64,000 nucleotides of DNA from Anaerolineae bacterium (lineage in GTDB: Bacteria; Chloroflexota; Anaerolineae; 4572-78; J111). The translations under genes and the position numbers were made by a program. Under the pieces are notes generated by a model, which saw only the letters and a list, made by a program, of their open reading frames with translations, made no database searches and had not been told where the DNA came from. Of this stretch, positions 26,509 through 34,088 are shown piece by piece. Numbering within the stretch: position 1 is the stretch's first letter; every line of letters begins with the position of its first letter. The DNA lies in the NCBI GenBank assembly GCA_023151115.1, contig JAKLJP010000021.1, forward strand, positions 94,582-158,581, written 5' to 3'.

Positions 26509-27546
26509 TTATCGCCCCTCGGCTTGGGAGATTGATTTGAGTTGATGAAAACCAACCAGTTTTTTTTGCTCTTCATCCCACAAGCTTAAAAAGATACTCT
26601 GAAAGCTGGTCCACAGGGTCAGAATGACCACTTGCTGGAACAGAGGATTTTCCTCGTGACATTGTTGCAGGCGATAGTTAGGGATGCGGGGGCTGAGGTG
26701 GTGGATATGATGAAACCCAATATTGCCGGTGAACCATTGCAGCACTTTGGGAAGCTGATAGTATGAACTGCCTTGCAAGGCCGCCAGAGTGTAATTCCAG
26801 TTGTTGTCGTTAGCATAATAGGTATCTTCAAATTGGTGCTGTACATAAAACAACCAGGTGCCCATTGTTGCGGCCAAAATGATGATGGGCAGTTGGATCA
26901 GTAAAAACGACTGGAAGCCGATAGTCAAGCTCAAGCCGATGACAATCAATGCAACGGCCAGATTAGTCCAATGAACACTGGCCCGTTCTCTCTTCCAGGA
27001 TTTGGATTCGGCCAATGGAATACGATGTAAGACCACAAAAAGAAAGGTAGGCGCAAAAACAAACAAAATCAGGGGGTGACGATAAAGCCGATACTTTAAC
27101 CGTCCCCACCAGGACTGTTGGAGATACTCCTTAACGGTCATGGTGTAAATATCACCCACCCCTCGATCTTCCAGGCTGCCGGCCGAAGCATGGTGAATGG
27201 CGTGGCTTTTGCGCCAGTAATGATAGGGGGTAAGCGTAATTACTCCGCAGATAGAGCCGAGCCAATCGTTGGCTTGGCGAGTGTTGAAAAACGAGCCGTG
27301 CCCGCAGTCATGTTGGATAATAAAAATCCGCACCAATAAGCCGGCGGCCGGCAGAGTCAGAACCAGGGTGAGCCAGTAGCTATAGACCAGGCTCAGGTAC
27401 ATCAAGTACCAGACCACGCCAAAAGGAATAAAGGTGTTGACTACCTGCCAGATACTTTGCCAGGTGTTGGATGTTTGATACTTGGTGACAAGGGTGCTCC
27501 AAGAGGCCGGATCAGCTATAGAGTTGGATGGTAGACCAGAATTCAA
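26509..27546 (-). CDS. Membrane fatty acid desaturase
   Basis: The 345-residue integral membrane protein has the three histidine boxes of acyl-lipid desaturases: HDCGHGS (near residue 79), HAIHH (near 115) and GFHHIHH (near 275). Several hydrophobic helices occur between them, for example YSYWLTLVLTLPAAGLLV. It would insert double bonds in membrane acyl chains using a di-iron centre, oxygen and an electron donor. The start is a TTG at 27546, supported by AGGAG 8 bases upstream. It lies behind the terminator of the RRM-protein gene, so it probably has its own promoter. Desaturases and RRM proteins are both commonly cold-induced in bacteria, which makes the neighbourhood suggestive. Confidence 0.9.
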   Translation of the reverse strand: MNSGLPSNSIADPASWSTLVTKYQTSNTWQSIWQVVNTFIPFGVVWYLMYLSLVYSYWLTLVLTLPAAGLLVRIFIIQHDCGHGSFFNTRQANDWLGSICGVITLTPYHYWRKSHAIHHASAGSLEDRGVGDIYTMTVKEYLQQSWWGRLKYRLYRHPLILFVFAPTFLFVVLHRIPLAESKSWKRERASVHWTNLAVALIVIGLSLTIGFQSFLLIQLPIIILAATMGTWLFYVQHQFEDTYYANDNNWNYTLAALQGSSYYQLPKVLQWFTGNIGFHHIHHLSPRIPNYRLQQCHEENPLFQQVVILTLWTSFQSIFLSLWDEEQKKLVGFHQLKSISQAEGR

Positions 27547-27593
27547 GCGTAACTCCTTTAATATTTTTTGTTGTTTTGATGGGGTGAGTTTAA

Positions 27594-27627
27594 AAACAGC
27601 GCGGGTCTTTTCCCGCGCTGTTTAGTT
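27594..27627 (-). terminator. Rho-independent terminator after the RRM-protein gene
   Basis: A perfect 12-bp stem AAACAGCGCGGG / CCCGCGCTGTTT encloses TCTTTT. On the minus strand it runs straight into a T tract, 25 bases after the RRM gene's stop. The opposite strand also has a short T run, so it may be bidirectional. Confidence 0.85.
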
Positions 27628-27651
27628 ATGGTAAACTATATCAGGTAACGT

Positions 27652-28020
27652 TTAGTAACGTTGCCGGCGGTCTCGGTCTCCGCCGCGAGAGAACCCGCCG
27701 CGGCTGCCACTGCCTCCCTGGCGTCCGCCGCTGCCGCGTCCGCCGCCACCCCCGCCGAAGGGAGTTCGCTCTTTGGGTGGGCGAGCTTCGCTGACGGTGA
27801 TGCTGCGCTGATTCAACTCCTGGCTGTTCAGCCGCTGAATGGCCTCCTGGGCCACCTTTTCCGTCTCCATCTCGACGAAGCCAAAGCCTTTTGACTGTCC
27901 GGTCATGCGGTCGGTGATGAGGGCTACCGAAACTACCGGCCCGACCTGCGTGAACAACTTGTGCAAGTCGTCCTCGGTGGTACTGTAACTTAAATTGCCA
28001 ACATATAATTTTTTGGTCAT
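27652..28020 (-). CDS. RRM-type RNA-binding protein with Gly/Arg-rich tail
   Basis: The 122-residue protein has one RNA recognition motif at residues 3-80. RNP2 is KLYVGNLSY and RNP1 is KGFGFVEME. A tail follows made almost only of Gly, Arg and Ser (GGGGGGRGSGGRQGG and so on), ending RDRRQRY. It matches the cyanobacterial Rbp style of small glycine-rich RNA-binding proteins, often cold-induced. It probably binds single-stranded RNA as a chaperone. An AGGA precedes the ATG. The leader is about 137 bases long, with a strong promoter and an internal terminator-like hairpin, so expression is probably controlled after initiation. Confidence 0.92.
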   Translation of the reverse strand: MTKKLYVGNLSYSTTEDDLHKLFTQVGPVVSVALITDRMTGQSKGFGFVEMETEKVAQEAIQRLNSQELNQRSITVSEARPPKERTPFGGGGGGRGSGGRQGGSGSRGGFSRGGDRDRRQRY

Positions 28021-28081
28021 GAGAGTCCTTTTCTTAAAACTATGAAATAAATGTCATAGGCCAAAGTTGTTCACCACCGGG

Positions 28082-28124
28082 GAAAAAAAGCGGCGGCCAG
28101 ATCTTCAAGAAGCTGGCCGCCGCT
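28082..28124 (-). terminator. Terminator or attenuator hairpin in the RRM-gene leader
   Basis: A perfect 12-bp stem AGCGGCGGCCAG / CTGGCCGCCGCT has a 12-base loop. On the minus strand it is followed by seven T. It lies downstream of the promoter at 28164-28192 and 62 bases before the RRM gene's ATG. It can therefore end transcripts of the glycosidase-like gene or act as an attenuator for the RRM gene. Confidence 0.8.
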
Positions 28125-28142
28125 CAAAAACCGAACAGAGAG

Positions 28143-28192
28143 ATACTTTTTCCTATGCCAAAAAGTATACCCTATCGCCTTATATTCGTCAA
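28143..28192 (-). promoter_or_regulatory. Promoter with overlapping inverted repeat upstream of the RRM-protein gene
   Basis: On the minus strand TTGACG (28187-28192) and TATACT (28164-28169) are spaced by exactly 17 bases. A perfect inverted repeat, ATACTTTTT-N8-AAAAAGTAT (28143-28168), overlaps the -10 box and predicted start site. It could be an operator or the first hairpin of the transcript. Confidence 0.65.
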
Positions 28193-28203
28193 TTTGCTCA
28201 TAA

Positions 28204-30000
28204 CTATCTTCTCAAGCGGTACCAAATTGCTACCTGAATCCCATAGGTGACGGTAAAAACAATCAAACCGATAATAAAGAGCCAAAAGATGCGTTCGGGG
28301 CGAAGGACGGTAGCCAGGGTGACGGGAGGAATATCGGTCGAAAGCGGGCTGCCTGTTATCGGCTCAGCCGCTCCAGTATCGCTAACGCCGGGATTGGGCA
28401 GCGCTGCTGCTAGAGCAGGTCTGTCACCAGGGGCGGTCAGGTTGACCTCCTGGCTGTTCAGAGCGGTCAGGATTTCGGCAGTGGGGGTTGGGGTAAGCGT
28501 GGGGGGGGGCGGGGCCGCTGGCAACGCGGGAGCTTGGACCTCAGGGGTAGGCGTGCCCGACTCGACGGGCGGCGTCTCGACCGGCGTTTCGGCGGGAAGG
28601 GTGGGCGTAGCGACCAACGGAATTTGAACTACCCGCCCGTCTGGCGAGTCGGCCTCGATGACCAGCCGGGGCGCACCGCCGATGAAGCAGTCTGCCGGCC
28701 CATTACTGCACGTTGCCCCCGGCAGGTCTACGGTGTAGATGCCATTTTCAGCAGTAATGGGTTGCTGGTTGCCGGCCTCGTCTACCAGGAGCGCTTGCGG
28801 TGCAATGGCGTTCAGGTTAAAAGTGGTCGGAGCGGTGGCGGTGTTCCACAGGACGGTCGTGGTCTGGCCGCTGCGGTCCAGCGTGACCAGGTAGACATCA
28901 CCCAATTGCAGCCAGGCGGTTTTAGCGACGCCAGCAAAATGTGTGCTGACGGTTTGAAACGCCGTAAAGGCGGGCCGGCGCGAATTATCGGCACGCAGCA
29001 GACCATACGGCTCGACCGACTCTGGATGGGGGTTGTCGTTGCGCAGCTTGTTAAAAGCGACTCGTTCCGCGCCGCCGGCCAGGGCCAGGGCAAAAGCCTG
29101 GATTACAAAAGCGCTTTGCTCGCTCAGCGTCACACTGACACCCGCCGGGCCGGAGAGCGGCTCCAAAGTATCGTCCGAAGGCGGGGCATTGGTTTCGTTA
29201 AGCCAGATGGGTTTGCTGCCCAGGCCGTGGGCGTCGAGGATGCTACGCGCATCGGTTAAAATCTCAAGCATCCGGCGCGGGTTGTAATACAAATGGTAGC
29301 TGGCCGCATCGAAGAAATGGTTATTGGTGGCAGCTTCCGGGTCGGCGGCGATGAGATCAAGCAGGCGGGTCAGATACTGTGCTTGGTTTCGTTCGCTGTC
29401 CCAGGTATAGGTTAGCCCGGCCAGATGGACTTGCATAGCGGGGTCCACACTCTTGATTTTGAGGTAAGCTTCCTTCAAAAGGCGATAATAATCCGCTTCG
29501 GTTCCGGCCCAGGTGTAACTGGGCGAAGCCGGGTCGGTGATATCCGGCTGGTTCCAGATGATCCAATGCTTGATCCGCCCTTTATATTGGGTGGCAATTT
29601 TGAAGACAAAGTCGCCCCAATATTCCGATGGCGGTACAGCGGTGGATAAGCCGCTTTCTGTCGCCCAGGCGGGTGTGCCGATCAACACGGCAGCTATCTC
29701 CCGTCCGGCAGCAACTTCGGCCTCAAGCAGTGGATCGGGGACATTGGTGGGTTTCCAGTCGGAGGGACCGGCGGGCTGAACCACATCCCAGCGGAAGAAA
29801 ACGCGCGTCCAGCCCGCGCCGGCGGCGTTGGCTTCGCCGGTGTTGACAAAGCTATCTACCAGGCCAAAGCGAGGATCGAAGGCAGGGGTAGCAGCGGGGG
29901 CCGGGTCTTGCGCTTGCGCTACCACTGTAGGCCAGGGAAGTCCAAGCAAGAAAAAAAGGCTGGCATAAACGAGAAAATGAAATAATTTTCGCTTAGTCAC
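28204..30000 (-). CDS. Secreted, membrane-anchored glycoside hydrolase-like protein
   Basis: The 598-residue protein has an N-terminal signal sequence and a TIM-barrel-like domain reminiscent of GH39/GH5 families (about 45-430). A Thr/Pro-rich linker (about 450-550) and one C-terminal membrane helix (IFWLFIIGLIVFTVTYG) ending in RLRR follow. The strand-4 motif that normally reads WNEP is HWIIWNQPDIT, so the usual acid/base Glu is Gln. A possible second carboxylate is in PIWLNETN. It may be a non-catalytic glycan-binding pseudo-enzyme, or use another acid. The start is GTG at 30000 without a clear ribosome-binding site; the next in-frame starts would remove the signal peptide. It stands alone on its strand between the RRM gene and the divergent rpsF operon. 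Confidence 0.75.
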   Translation of the reverse strand: MTKRKLFHFLVYASLFFLLGLPWPTVVAQAQDPAPAATPAFDPRFGLVDSFVNTGEANAAGAGWTRVFFRWDVVQPAGPSDWKPTNVPDPLLEAEVAAGREIAAVLIGTPAWATESGLSTAVPPSEYWGDFVFKIATQYKGRIKHWIIWNQPDITDPASPSYTWAGTEADYYRLLKEAYLKIKSVDPAMQVHLAGLTYTWDSERNQAQYLTRLLDLIAADPEAATNNHFFDAASYHLYYNPRRMLEILTDARSILDAHGLGSKPIWLNETNAPPSDDTLEPLSGPAGVSVTLSEQSAFVIQAFALALAGGAERVAFNKLRNDNPHPESVEPYGLLRADNSRRPAFTAFQTVSTHFAGVAKTAWLQLGDVYLVTLDRSGQTTTVLWNTATAPTTFNLNAIAPQALLVDEAGNQQPITAENGIYTVDLPGATCSNGPADCFIGGAPRLVIEADSPDGRVVQIPLVATPTLPAETPVETPPVESGTPTPEVQAPALPAAPPPPTLTPTPTAEILTALNSQEVNLTAPGDRPALAAALPNPGVSDTGAAEPITGSPLSTDIPPVTLATVLRPERIFWLFIIGLIVFTVTYGIQVAIWYRLRR

Positions 30001-30164
30001 AAATTAAGTTTACATAAAAGGAAGGATTTTGTAAAGTTGAGATATTCATTTTTGTAGGGCGAGGTAACTCGAATGGATAGTCTCGAAGTAGCCAAAACAC
30101 TGGCCAGGTTGCCGCGCCCCTGCTCAACCCAAAATTTGAAACGCACCTGTTTCACGCTGTGAAT

Positions 30165-30230
30165 TTGCGTTTTGAGGTATTTGTGATATATTGCTTTTTC
30201 GCCAGATGGAGCCGGCAGTTGCGGCTCCAT
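30165..30230 (+). promoter_or_regulatory. Candidate rpsF promoter and leader hairpin
   Basis: TTGCGT (30165-30170) and TATATT (30187-30192) are spaced by 16 bases. The leader then holds a perfect 9-bp stem, ATGGAGCCG-N7-CGGCTCCAT (30206-30230). Next come CTTGACC-TG-GGTCAAG (30241-30256) and AAGGAGG before the rpsF ATG. Autoregulatory S6:S18 leader structures are known for this operon, but I cannot confirm the CCG-bulge motif here. Confidence 0.45.
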
Positions 30231-30285
30231 TCTTTCTGCTCTTGACCTGGGTCAAGGGCAAATCCATAGAAAGGAGGTAACTGGC

Positions 30286-30573
30286 ATGCGAGACTACGAA
30301 CTTGCCTTTATTGTAATGCCAAATGTTGATGATAAAGGCGTCACCGCGGTGGTGGATAAGGTTTCACAATTTGTGAAAGCCGTCCAGGGCGAGGTGACGT
30401 CGGTTGATGTGTGGGGCCGGCGTACGCTGGCCTATGCCATTAACAATCATCGCGAAGGCATCTACGTCCTCTTCCAGGCAAAGATGCCCCCCGCATCCCT
30501 CAATGAATTAGAGCGTAACTTGAAATTGTCAGAGGAGATCATTCGCTATTTGCTGGTCAAGGCTGATAACTAA
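30286..30573 (+). CDS. rpsF: Ribosomal protein bS6
   Basis: The 95-residue protein begins MRDYELAFIVMPNVDD and contains the conserved WGRRTLAYAINNHREGIYVL segment and the ending EEIIRYLLVKA typical of bS6. It binds the central domain of 16S rRNA together with bS18. A strong AAGGAGG lies 9 bases before the ATG. It is the first gene of the classical rpsF-ssb-rpsR order, which most bacteria keep. Confidence 0.97.
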   Translation: MRDYELAFIVMPNVDDKGVTAVVDKVSQFVKAVQGEVTSVDVWGRRTLAYAINNHREGIYVLFQAKMPPASLNELERNLKLSEEIIRYLLVKADN

Positions 30574-30615
30574 ATTTTTTTGATGGTGTCTGGGATAGTA
30601 AAGGGATAAGCGAAA

Positions 30616-31044
30616 ATGACAAGAGGATTGAACAAAGTAATGATCATTGGTAATATTGGGCGAGATCCTGAACTGCGTTATACGCCCTCTGGCAAACCGG
30701 TCACATCGTTCAGTTTAGCCTCCAGCCGTTCCTGGATTGCCCCTGACGGCGAACGTCGTGAAGAAACGGAGTGGTTCAATGTGGTTGCCTGGGGGAATCT
30801 GGCTGAAATTTGCAACCAAAAGCTGGCCAAAAGCCAGCAGGTTTATGTGGAAGGCCGGCTGCAAACCCGCAGTTGGGAAGATGACCGGGGCCAACGCCAT
30901 TTTCGGACAGAAATTGTGGCCAATGAAATGATTATCTTGGGGCCAAGAGATAAGAATAACGCCAGACATGACTATAATAATGAGGAATCGCTGGCGCTTG
31001 ACTTGATGGACCCTATAGATATTGAAGAGCACAACTCATTTTGA
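30616..31044 (+). CDS. ssb: Single-stranded DNA-binding protein
   Basis: The 142-residue protein has an OB fold starting MTRGLNKVMIIGNIGRDPEL and the typical TSFSLASSR, EWFNVVAWGNLAE and VYVEGRLQTRSWED stretches. It coats single-stranded DNA during replication and repair. The C-terminal tail is short and ends DPIDIEEHNSF. It keeps acidic residues and a final Phe but not the usual DDDIPF tip through which SSB recruits partner proteins. Location between rpsF and rpsR is the standard one. Confidence 0.96.
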   Translation: MTRGLNKVMIIGNIGRDPELRYTPSGKPVTSFSLASSRSWIAPDGERREETEWFNVVAWGNLAEICNQKLAKSQQVYVEGRLQTRSWEDDRGQRHFRTEIVANEMIILGPRDKNNARHDYNNEESLALDLMDPIDIEEHNSF

Positions 31045-31069
31045 GTAAAATGTAATTTTGGAGATAATT

Positions 31070-31525
31070 ATGGCTGATAAGTCTGCAAAAAATAGAGACG
31101 ATGCGGATAATCCGATTGATGATATTGTTGCTCCCGCTGCGCCGGGGGGTGAGGAAAAACGACCTGCCCGGAAGCCCGGTGGTAACACTGGTCAGCGCGG
31201 GGGTGGTCAACAATCGAGAGGTGGTTACCGAGGTGGGCAAGCAGATACCGACGGAGGCCGAGGTGGCCCCGGCGGTAAACGGGGCGGCTATTTTCAGGGT
31301 CGCCGCCGGGTCTGCCCGATCAAGTATGAGGAAGTGGATTGGAAAAATATGGACAGCTTACGCTATTTTGTCAGCGACGACGGCAGTATTCGTCCCCGTC
31401 GCAAAACGGGGGCCAATGCCAAATTGCAACGCAAAGTGGCGGTAATGGTGAAACGGGCCCGGCATATGGCCTTGCTGCCTTACACCGGTGAGCATGTCAG
31501 ACTCTCCGGTGGTGGTAGAAGGTAG
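31070..31525 (+). CDS. rpsR: Ribosomal protein bS18 with a long Gly/Arg-rich N-terminal extension
   Basis: The last 70 residues are a normal bS18 (RRRVCPIKYEEVDWKN, SDDGSIRPRRKTGANAKLQR, VKRARHMALLPYT). About 80 extra residues precede it, rich in Asp, Gly, Arg and Gln (RGGGQQSRGGYRGGQ), resembling eukaryotic RGG boxes. Typical bS18 is 75-90 residues; this protein is 151. The ATG at 31070 follows GGAG and is preferred over a TTG at 31058. Only one Cys is left of the metal-type N-terminal cysteines. It is the third gene of the rpsF operon, 25 bp after ssb, and a hairpin follows its stop. Confidence 0.93.
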   Translation: MADKSAKNRDDADNPIDDIVAPAAPGGEEKRPARKPGGNTGQRGGGQQSRGGYRGGQADTDGGRGGPGGKRGGYFQGRRRVCPIKYEEVDWKNMDSLRYFVSDDGSIRPRRKTGANAKLQRKVAVMVKRARHMALLPYTGEHVRLSGGGRR

Positions 31526-31555
31526 TTCTTTTCAGGCGATCCTGTCTGCGTATAT

Positions 31556-31585
31556 GGGCGACCCTCCGGGGTCGCCCCTTTGTTG
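31556..31585 (+). terminator. Hairpin terminator after rpsR
   Basis: GGGCGACCC-TCCG-GGGTCGCCC is a perfect 9-bp stem followed by CTTTGTTGTTG. It lies 30 bases after the rpsR stop and before the foldase gene. The T tract is interrupted, so termination may be partial. Confidence 0.65.
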
Positions 31586-31647
31586 TTGAAAGAAAAAGGG
31601 ATGAGTTCTTCCCTGTTTGAAATTATTTTGTATTGTTGAGGATTGTT

Positions 31648-32976
31648 ATGGCTAAACCGCAAACTCAGCCCGGTCGAGCGCCAACCCGCAAGCAGGTTGC
31701 ACTTTCTCGCCGGGAAAAAGAGCAGCTTCGTTTAATTTATATTGGTTTGGGGGTTGTGGCAGGTCTAATCTTGATTGTGTTGGCCATTGGCCTGTACCAA
31801 ACCTATGTACTAGAACCAAATTCGCCTGTAGCCAGCATCAATGGGAATGAAATTTCGACGCGGGAGTATCAGAACCGGGTTCGTTACGAGCGTTTTCTTT
31901 TAGACAACCAGATCCAACAGCTTTTACAGCAGCAGGCGGCCCTGGCCCAACCGGGGAACGAACAGTTAGCTCAAATGTTGGGACCGCAGTTTGAGCAAAT
32001 GGCCCAACAGCTTCAATTTCAACGTTCGGGGGTAGACCGCCAGGCGCTTGAAAATATGATTGAGGATCGTCTGATTGAAGCGGAGGCTCAAAAGAGGGGT
32101 CTCACCGCTTCGCCCGAAGAAGTGACCGAAGCTATTAATCGGATTCTGGCGCAGCAGGCGGGGGGGTATACAGCCTTGGAGGTGACCGAAACGGCGACGG
32201 CGGCAGCAGAAGCTTCGGCTACCGCGGCCCTGTGGACGCCAACCCCCACCTTTACCCCTTCACCCACTATCACCCCGACCGCAGTTTTAACGACAACCGA
32301 GGCAGTGACACCTACCGCGACGCCTGCCAATACGCCTACCCCCGCTCCCACGCCCACCCTGGTGGTGCTTGATGAGAACACCCTCAAGACCAGTTATGCT
32401 AATTGGCTGACAACGCTGGCTAACGCCACCGGTCTGGACGAAGCCCAGTACCGCCAGATTATCGGGGCCACTGTTCTAAAGGATAAATTGCAAAAAGCCA
32501 TTGGGGATGAAACGCCCAAAATGGCCGAGCAAGCCCATGCCCGGCATATCCTGGTTGAAACTGAGGAAGAAGCCAAGCAGGTGATTGAACGCCTGAATAA
32601 GGGTGAAGATTTTGCAGCCCTGGCCGAAGAGTTGTCGAAGGATACGGGCAGCGGTGCGCAGGGCGGCGATTTAGGTTTTGTGCCGCGCGGCCGTTTTGTA
32701 GAAGTAGTAGATGAAGCTGTTTTTACCTTGCCTATCGGCCAAATCAGTGAACCCATTCAGTCGGATTTTGGCTGGCATATTATTGAAGTACTGGAGCGCA
32801 AGGAACGCGAACTGTCGCCGACCGATTATCGCACGGCACAGCGCCAGGCTTACAACGATTGGCTGACCGAGGCTCGCGCCGCCGCCAATGTGCAGGATTT
32901 CTGGACCACTCAAAAGGTTCCGCGAGACAATGGTCCTATTATCCCGACGTTACCTGCCCCAACCGTACCGCAGTAA
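31648..32976 (+). CDS. Membrane-anchored parvulin-type peptidyl-prolyl isomerase (SurA/PrsA-like)
   Basis: The 442-residue protein has a short Arg/Lys-rich cytoplasmic start and one membrane helix (about 30-50). A SurA N-terminal-type region (EFNGNEIS-like NSPVASINGNEISTREYQNR) follows, then a Thr/Pro linker (about 190-240, TPTPTFTPSPTITPT). A parvulin domain occupies about 290-390: HARHILVETEEEAKQ, GDLGFVPRGRFV, GWHIIEVLERK. It should catalyse proline isomerisation and chaperone proteins outside the membrane. The Thr/Pro linker is inserted between the two helper segments, as in other Chloroflexota exported proteins. GAGG precedes the ATG at 31648; an earlier TTG (31633) is less likely. Confidence 0.9.
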   Translation: MAKPQTQPGRAPTRKQVALSRREKEQLRLIYIGLGVVAGLILIVLAIGLYQTYVLEPNSPVASINGNEISTREYQNRVRYERFLLDNQIQQLLQQQAALAQPGNEQLAQMLGPQFEQMAQQLQFQRSGVDRQALENMIEDRLIEAEAQKRGLTASPEEVTEAINRILAQQAGGYTALEVTETATAAAEASATAALWTPTPTFTPSPTITPTAVLTTTEAVTPTATPANTPTPAPTPTLVVLDENTLKTSYANWLTTLANATGLDEAQYRQIIGATVLKDKLQKAIGDETPKMAEQAHARHILVETEEEAKQVIERLNKGEDFAALAEELSKDTGSGAQGGDLGFVPRGRFVEVVDEAVFTLPIGQISEPIQSDFGWHIIEVLERKERELSPTDYRTAQRQAYNDWLTEARAAANVQDFWTTQKVPRDNGPIIPTLPAPTVPQ

Positions 32977-33079
32977 GTCCAAAGTGGGCCCGACCGTAAA
33001 ATTCCACTTTTGCGTTGAAGGAATTTATGGTATAATTGGCTAACCACGTTTGCTTTCTTCAAAGGAGGCCACACAGCGG

Positions 33080-33583
33080 ATGTACCCGCAAGGTAATAGA
33101 GTTGTCGAACTCAGAATTCCAAGCGAGCTGGGTTACGAAAAAATTGCCAGGGAGGCTGTGGCCACTGTTGCGCGTCGCCTCAATTTTGGCGAAGAAAAAA
33201 TTGAGGATATAAAAACTGCCATCAGTGAAGCCTGTACCAACGCTATCCGCTATGGCGCCGGTTCAGATGCGCGGATGAAAGTAGTGGTGGTGCTTACCGC
33301 TGATGAAAATAAACTCGATATTTTAATCAAAGACCCTGGCGCGGGGGGCACACCACCGCTCGATGTCACCATTCCAGATATCAATGGGATGATTGAAGGT
33401 AAAGCCCGGTTTGGCGGAATGGGTTTGTATATCATCCGGGAGTTGGTAGACGAGGCAGGGTTTGTTCAGAGTGATGACGAGGATGAAGGCAACCAATTCC
33501 GGATGGTCATCTATCGCATGGATGATGGAGAAAATAAGTCCGAGAAAATAGACTCGGATAATAAGGGAGGCCCTACCCCATGA
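33080..33583 (+). CDS. Anti-sigma factor type serine/threonine kinase (RsbW-like)
   Basis: The 167-residue protein has a GHKL ATPase fold of the RsbW/SpoIIAB class: an N box ISEACTNAIRYG, a G1 box IKDPGAGG and a G2 box GGMGLYIIRELVDE. Such proteins bind a sigma factor or phosphorylate a STAS antagonist. AAAGGAGG precedes the ATG at 33080 by 11 bases; a TTG at 33050 would extend it without better support. Its stop overlaps the start of the STAS gene (ATGA), so partner synthesis is coupled. No sigma factor gene is adjacent, so the controlled factor lies elsewhere or the pair regulates something else. Confidence 0.88.
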   Translation: MYPQGNRVVELRIPSELGYEKIAREAVATVARRLNFGEEKIEDIKTAISEACTNAIRYGAGSDARMKVVVVLTADENKLDILIKDPGAGGTPPLDVTIPDINGMIEGKARFGGMGLYIIRELVDEAGFVQSDDEDEGNQFRMVIYRMDDGENKSEKIDSDNKGGPTP

Positions 33584-33945
33584 GTGACGAGATCCAGGTC
33601 TCGGTTCGTACAGAGAACAGCGCTACAGTCATAGACCTGGTTGGCGATGTGACAACATTTGCTGAAGAAGCTATCAATCAGGCTTATCAGAGCGCTTCGT
33701 CTGATGGCGCGACCAACATTATTTTTAACTTCCGCGAGAATGACTACATCAACAGCGCCGGTATCGCTATTCTCATCGGCGTTGTTACCGAAGCTCGCAA
33801 GCGCGACCAAAAATTGCTGATGACCGGTCTGAGCGCCCACTTCCAGAAGATTTTCAGGATGGTGGGTCTAACCCAATATGCTGACCTTTATCCCTCCGTT
33901 GAGGAAGCCTTAGCCTCGCTCAATGGAGACGGCGCCGGCTCTTAA
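33580..33945 (+). CDS. STAS-domain anti-sigma factor antagonist (RsbV-like)
   Basis: The 121-residue STAS protein carries the conserved phosphorylation site in YINSAGIAILIG (Ser near residue 65). The pattern is that of SpoIIAA/RsbV: TVIDLVGDVTTF near the N-terminus and LLMTGLSAHFQKIFRMVGL near 85-103. In the classical partner switch the unphosphorylated form binds the kinase and frees the sigma factor. The ATG overlaps the kinase stop by four bases. A strong terminator follows 20 bases after its stop. Confidence 0.9.
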   Translation: MSDEIQVSVRTENSATVIDLVGDVTTFAEEAINQAYQSASSDGATNIIFNFRENDYINSAGIAILIGVVTEARKRDQKLLMTGLSAHFQKIFRMVGLTQYADLYPSVEEALASLNGDGAGS

Positions 33946-33962
33946 CTGTTTTTTGCTATTAT

Positions 33963-34000
33963 TAAAAGGCCACACCCAGGTGCGGCCTTTTTTGTTTTTT
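33963..34000 (+). terminator. Rho-independent terminator after the RsbW/RsbV-like pair
   Basis: Stem AAAAGGCC(A)CACC / GGTG(C)GGCCTTTT with a 2-base loop is followed by TTGTTTTTTG. It lies 20 bases after the STAS gene's stop. Confidence 0.85.
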
Positions 34001-34044
34001 GTAACTGTTCAGACATGTCATTTCGACCGTAGGGAGAAATCCCC
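34001..34044. repeat. Partial copy of a REP-like palindrome (GTAACTG...TGTCATTTCGA)
   Basis: GTAACTGTTC, ATGTCATTTCGA and GGGAGAAATC match the left arms of the fuller elements at 41510-41625 and 43580-43682. No good right arm is seen, so this looks like a decayed copy. Confidence 0.5.
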
Positions 34045-34088
34045 GACACTTTACTTTTATGTGTTACGCCCTGTAGTAACGTTTTTGT

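Noticed and set aside
30206..30230. Leader hairpin before rpsF taken as a terminator
   Set aside because: The T tract behind it is broken (TTCTTTCTGCTC) and it lies between a promoter-like pair and the gene; an RNA-leader role is as likely, so it is listed as regulatory.
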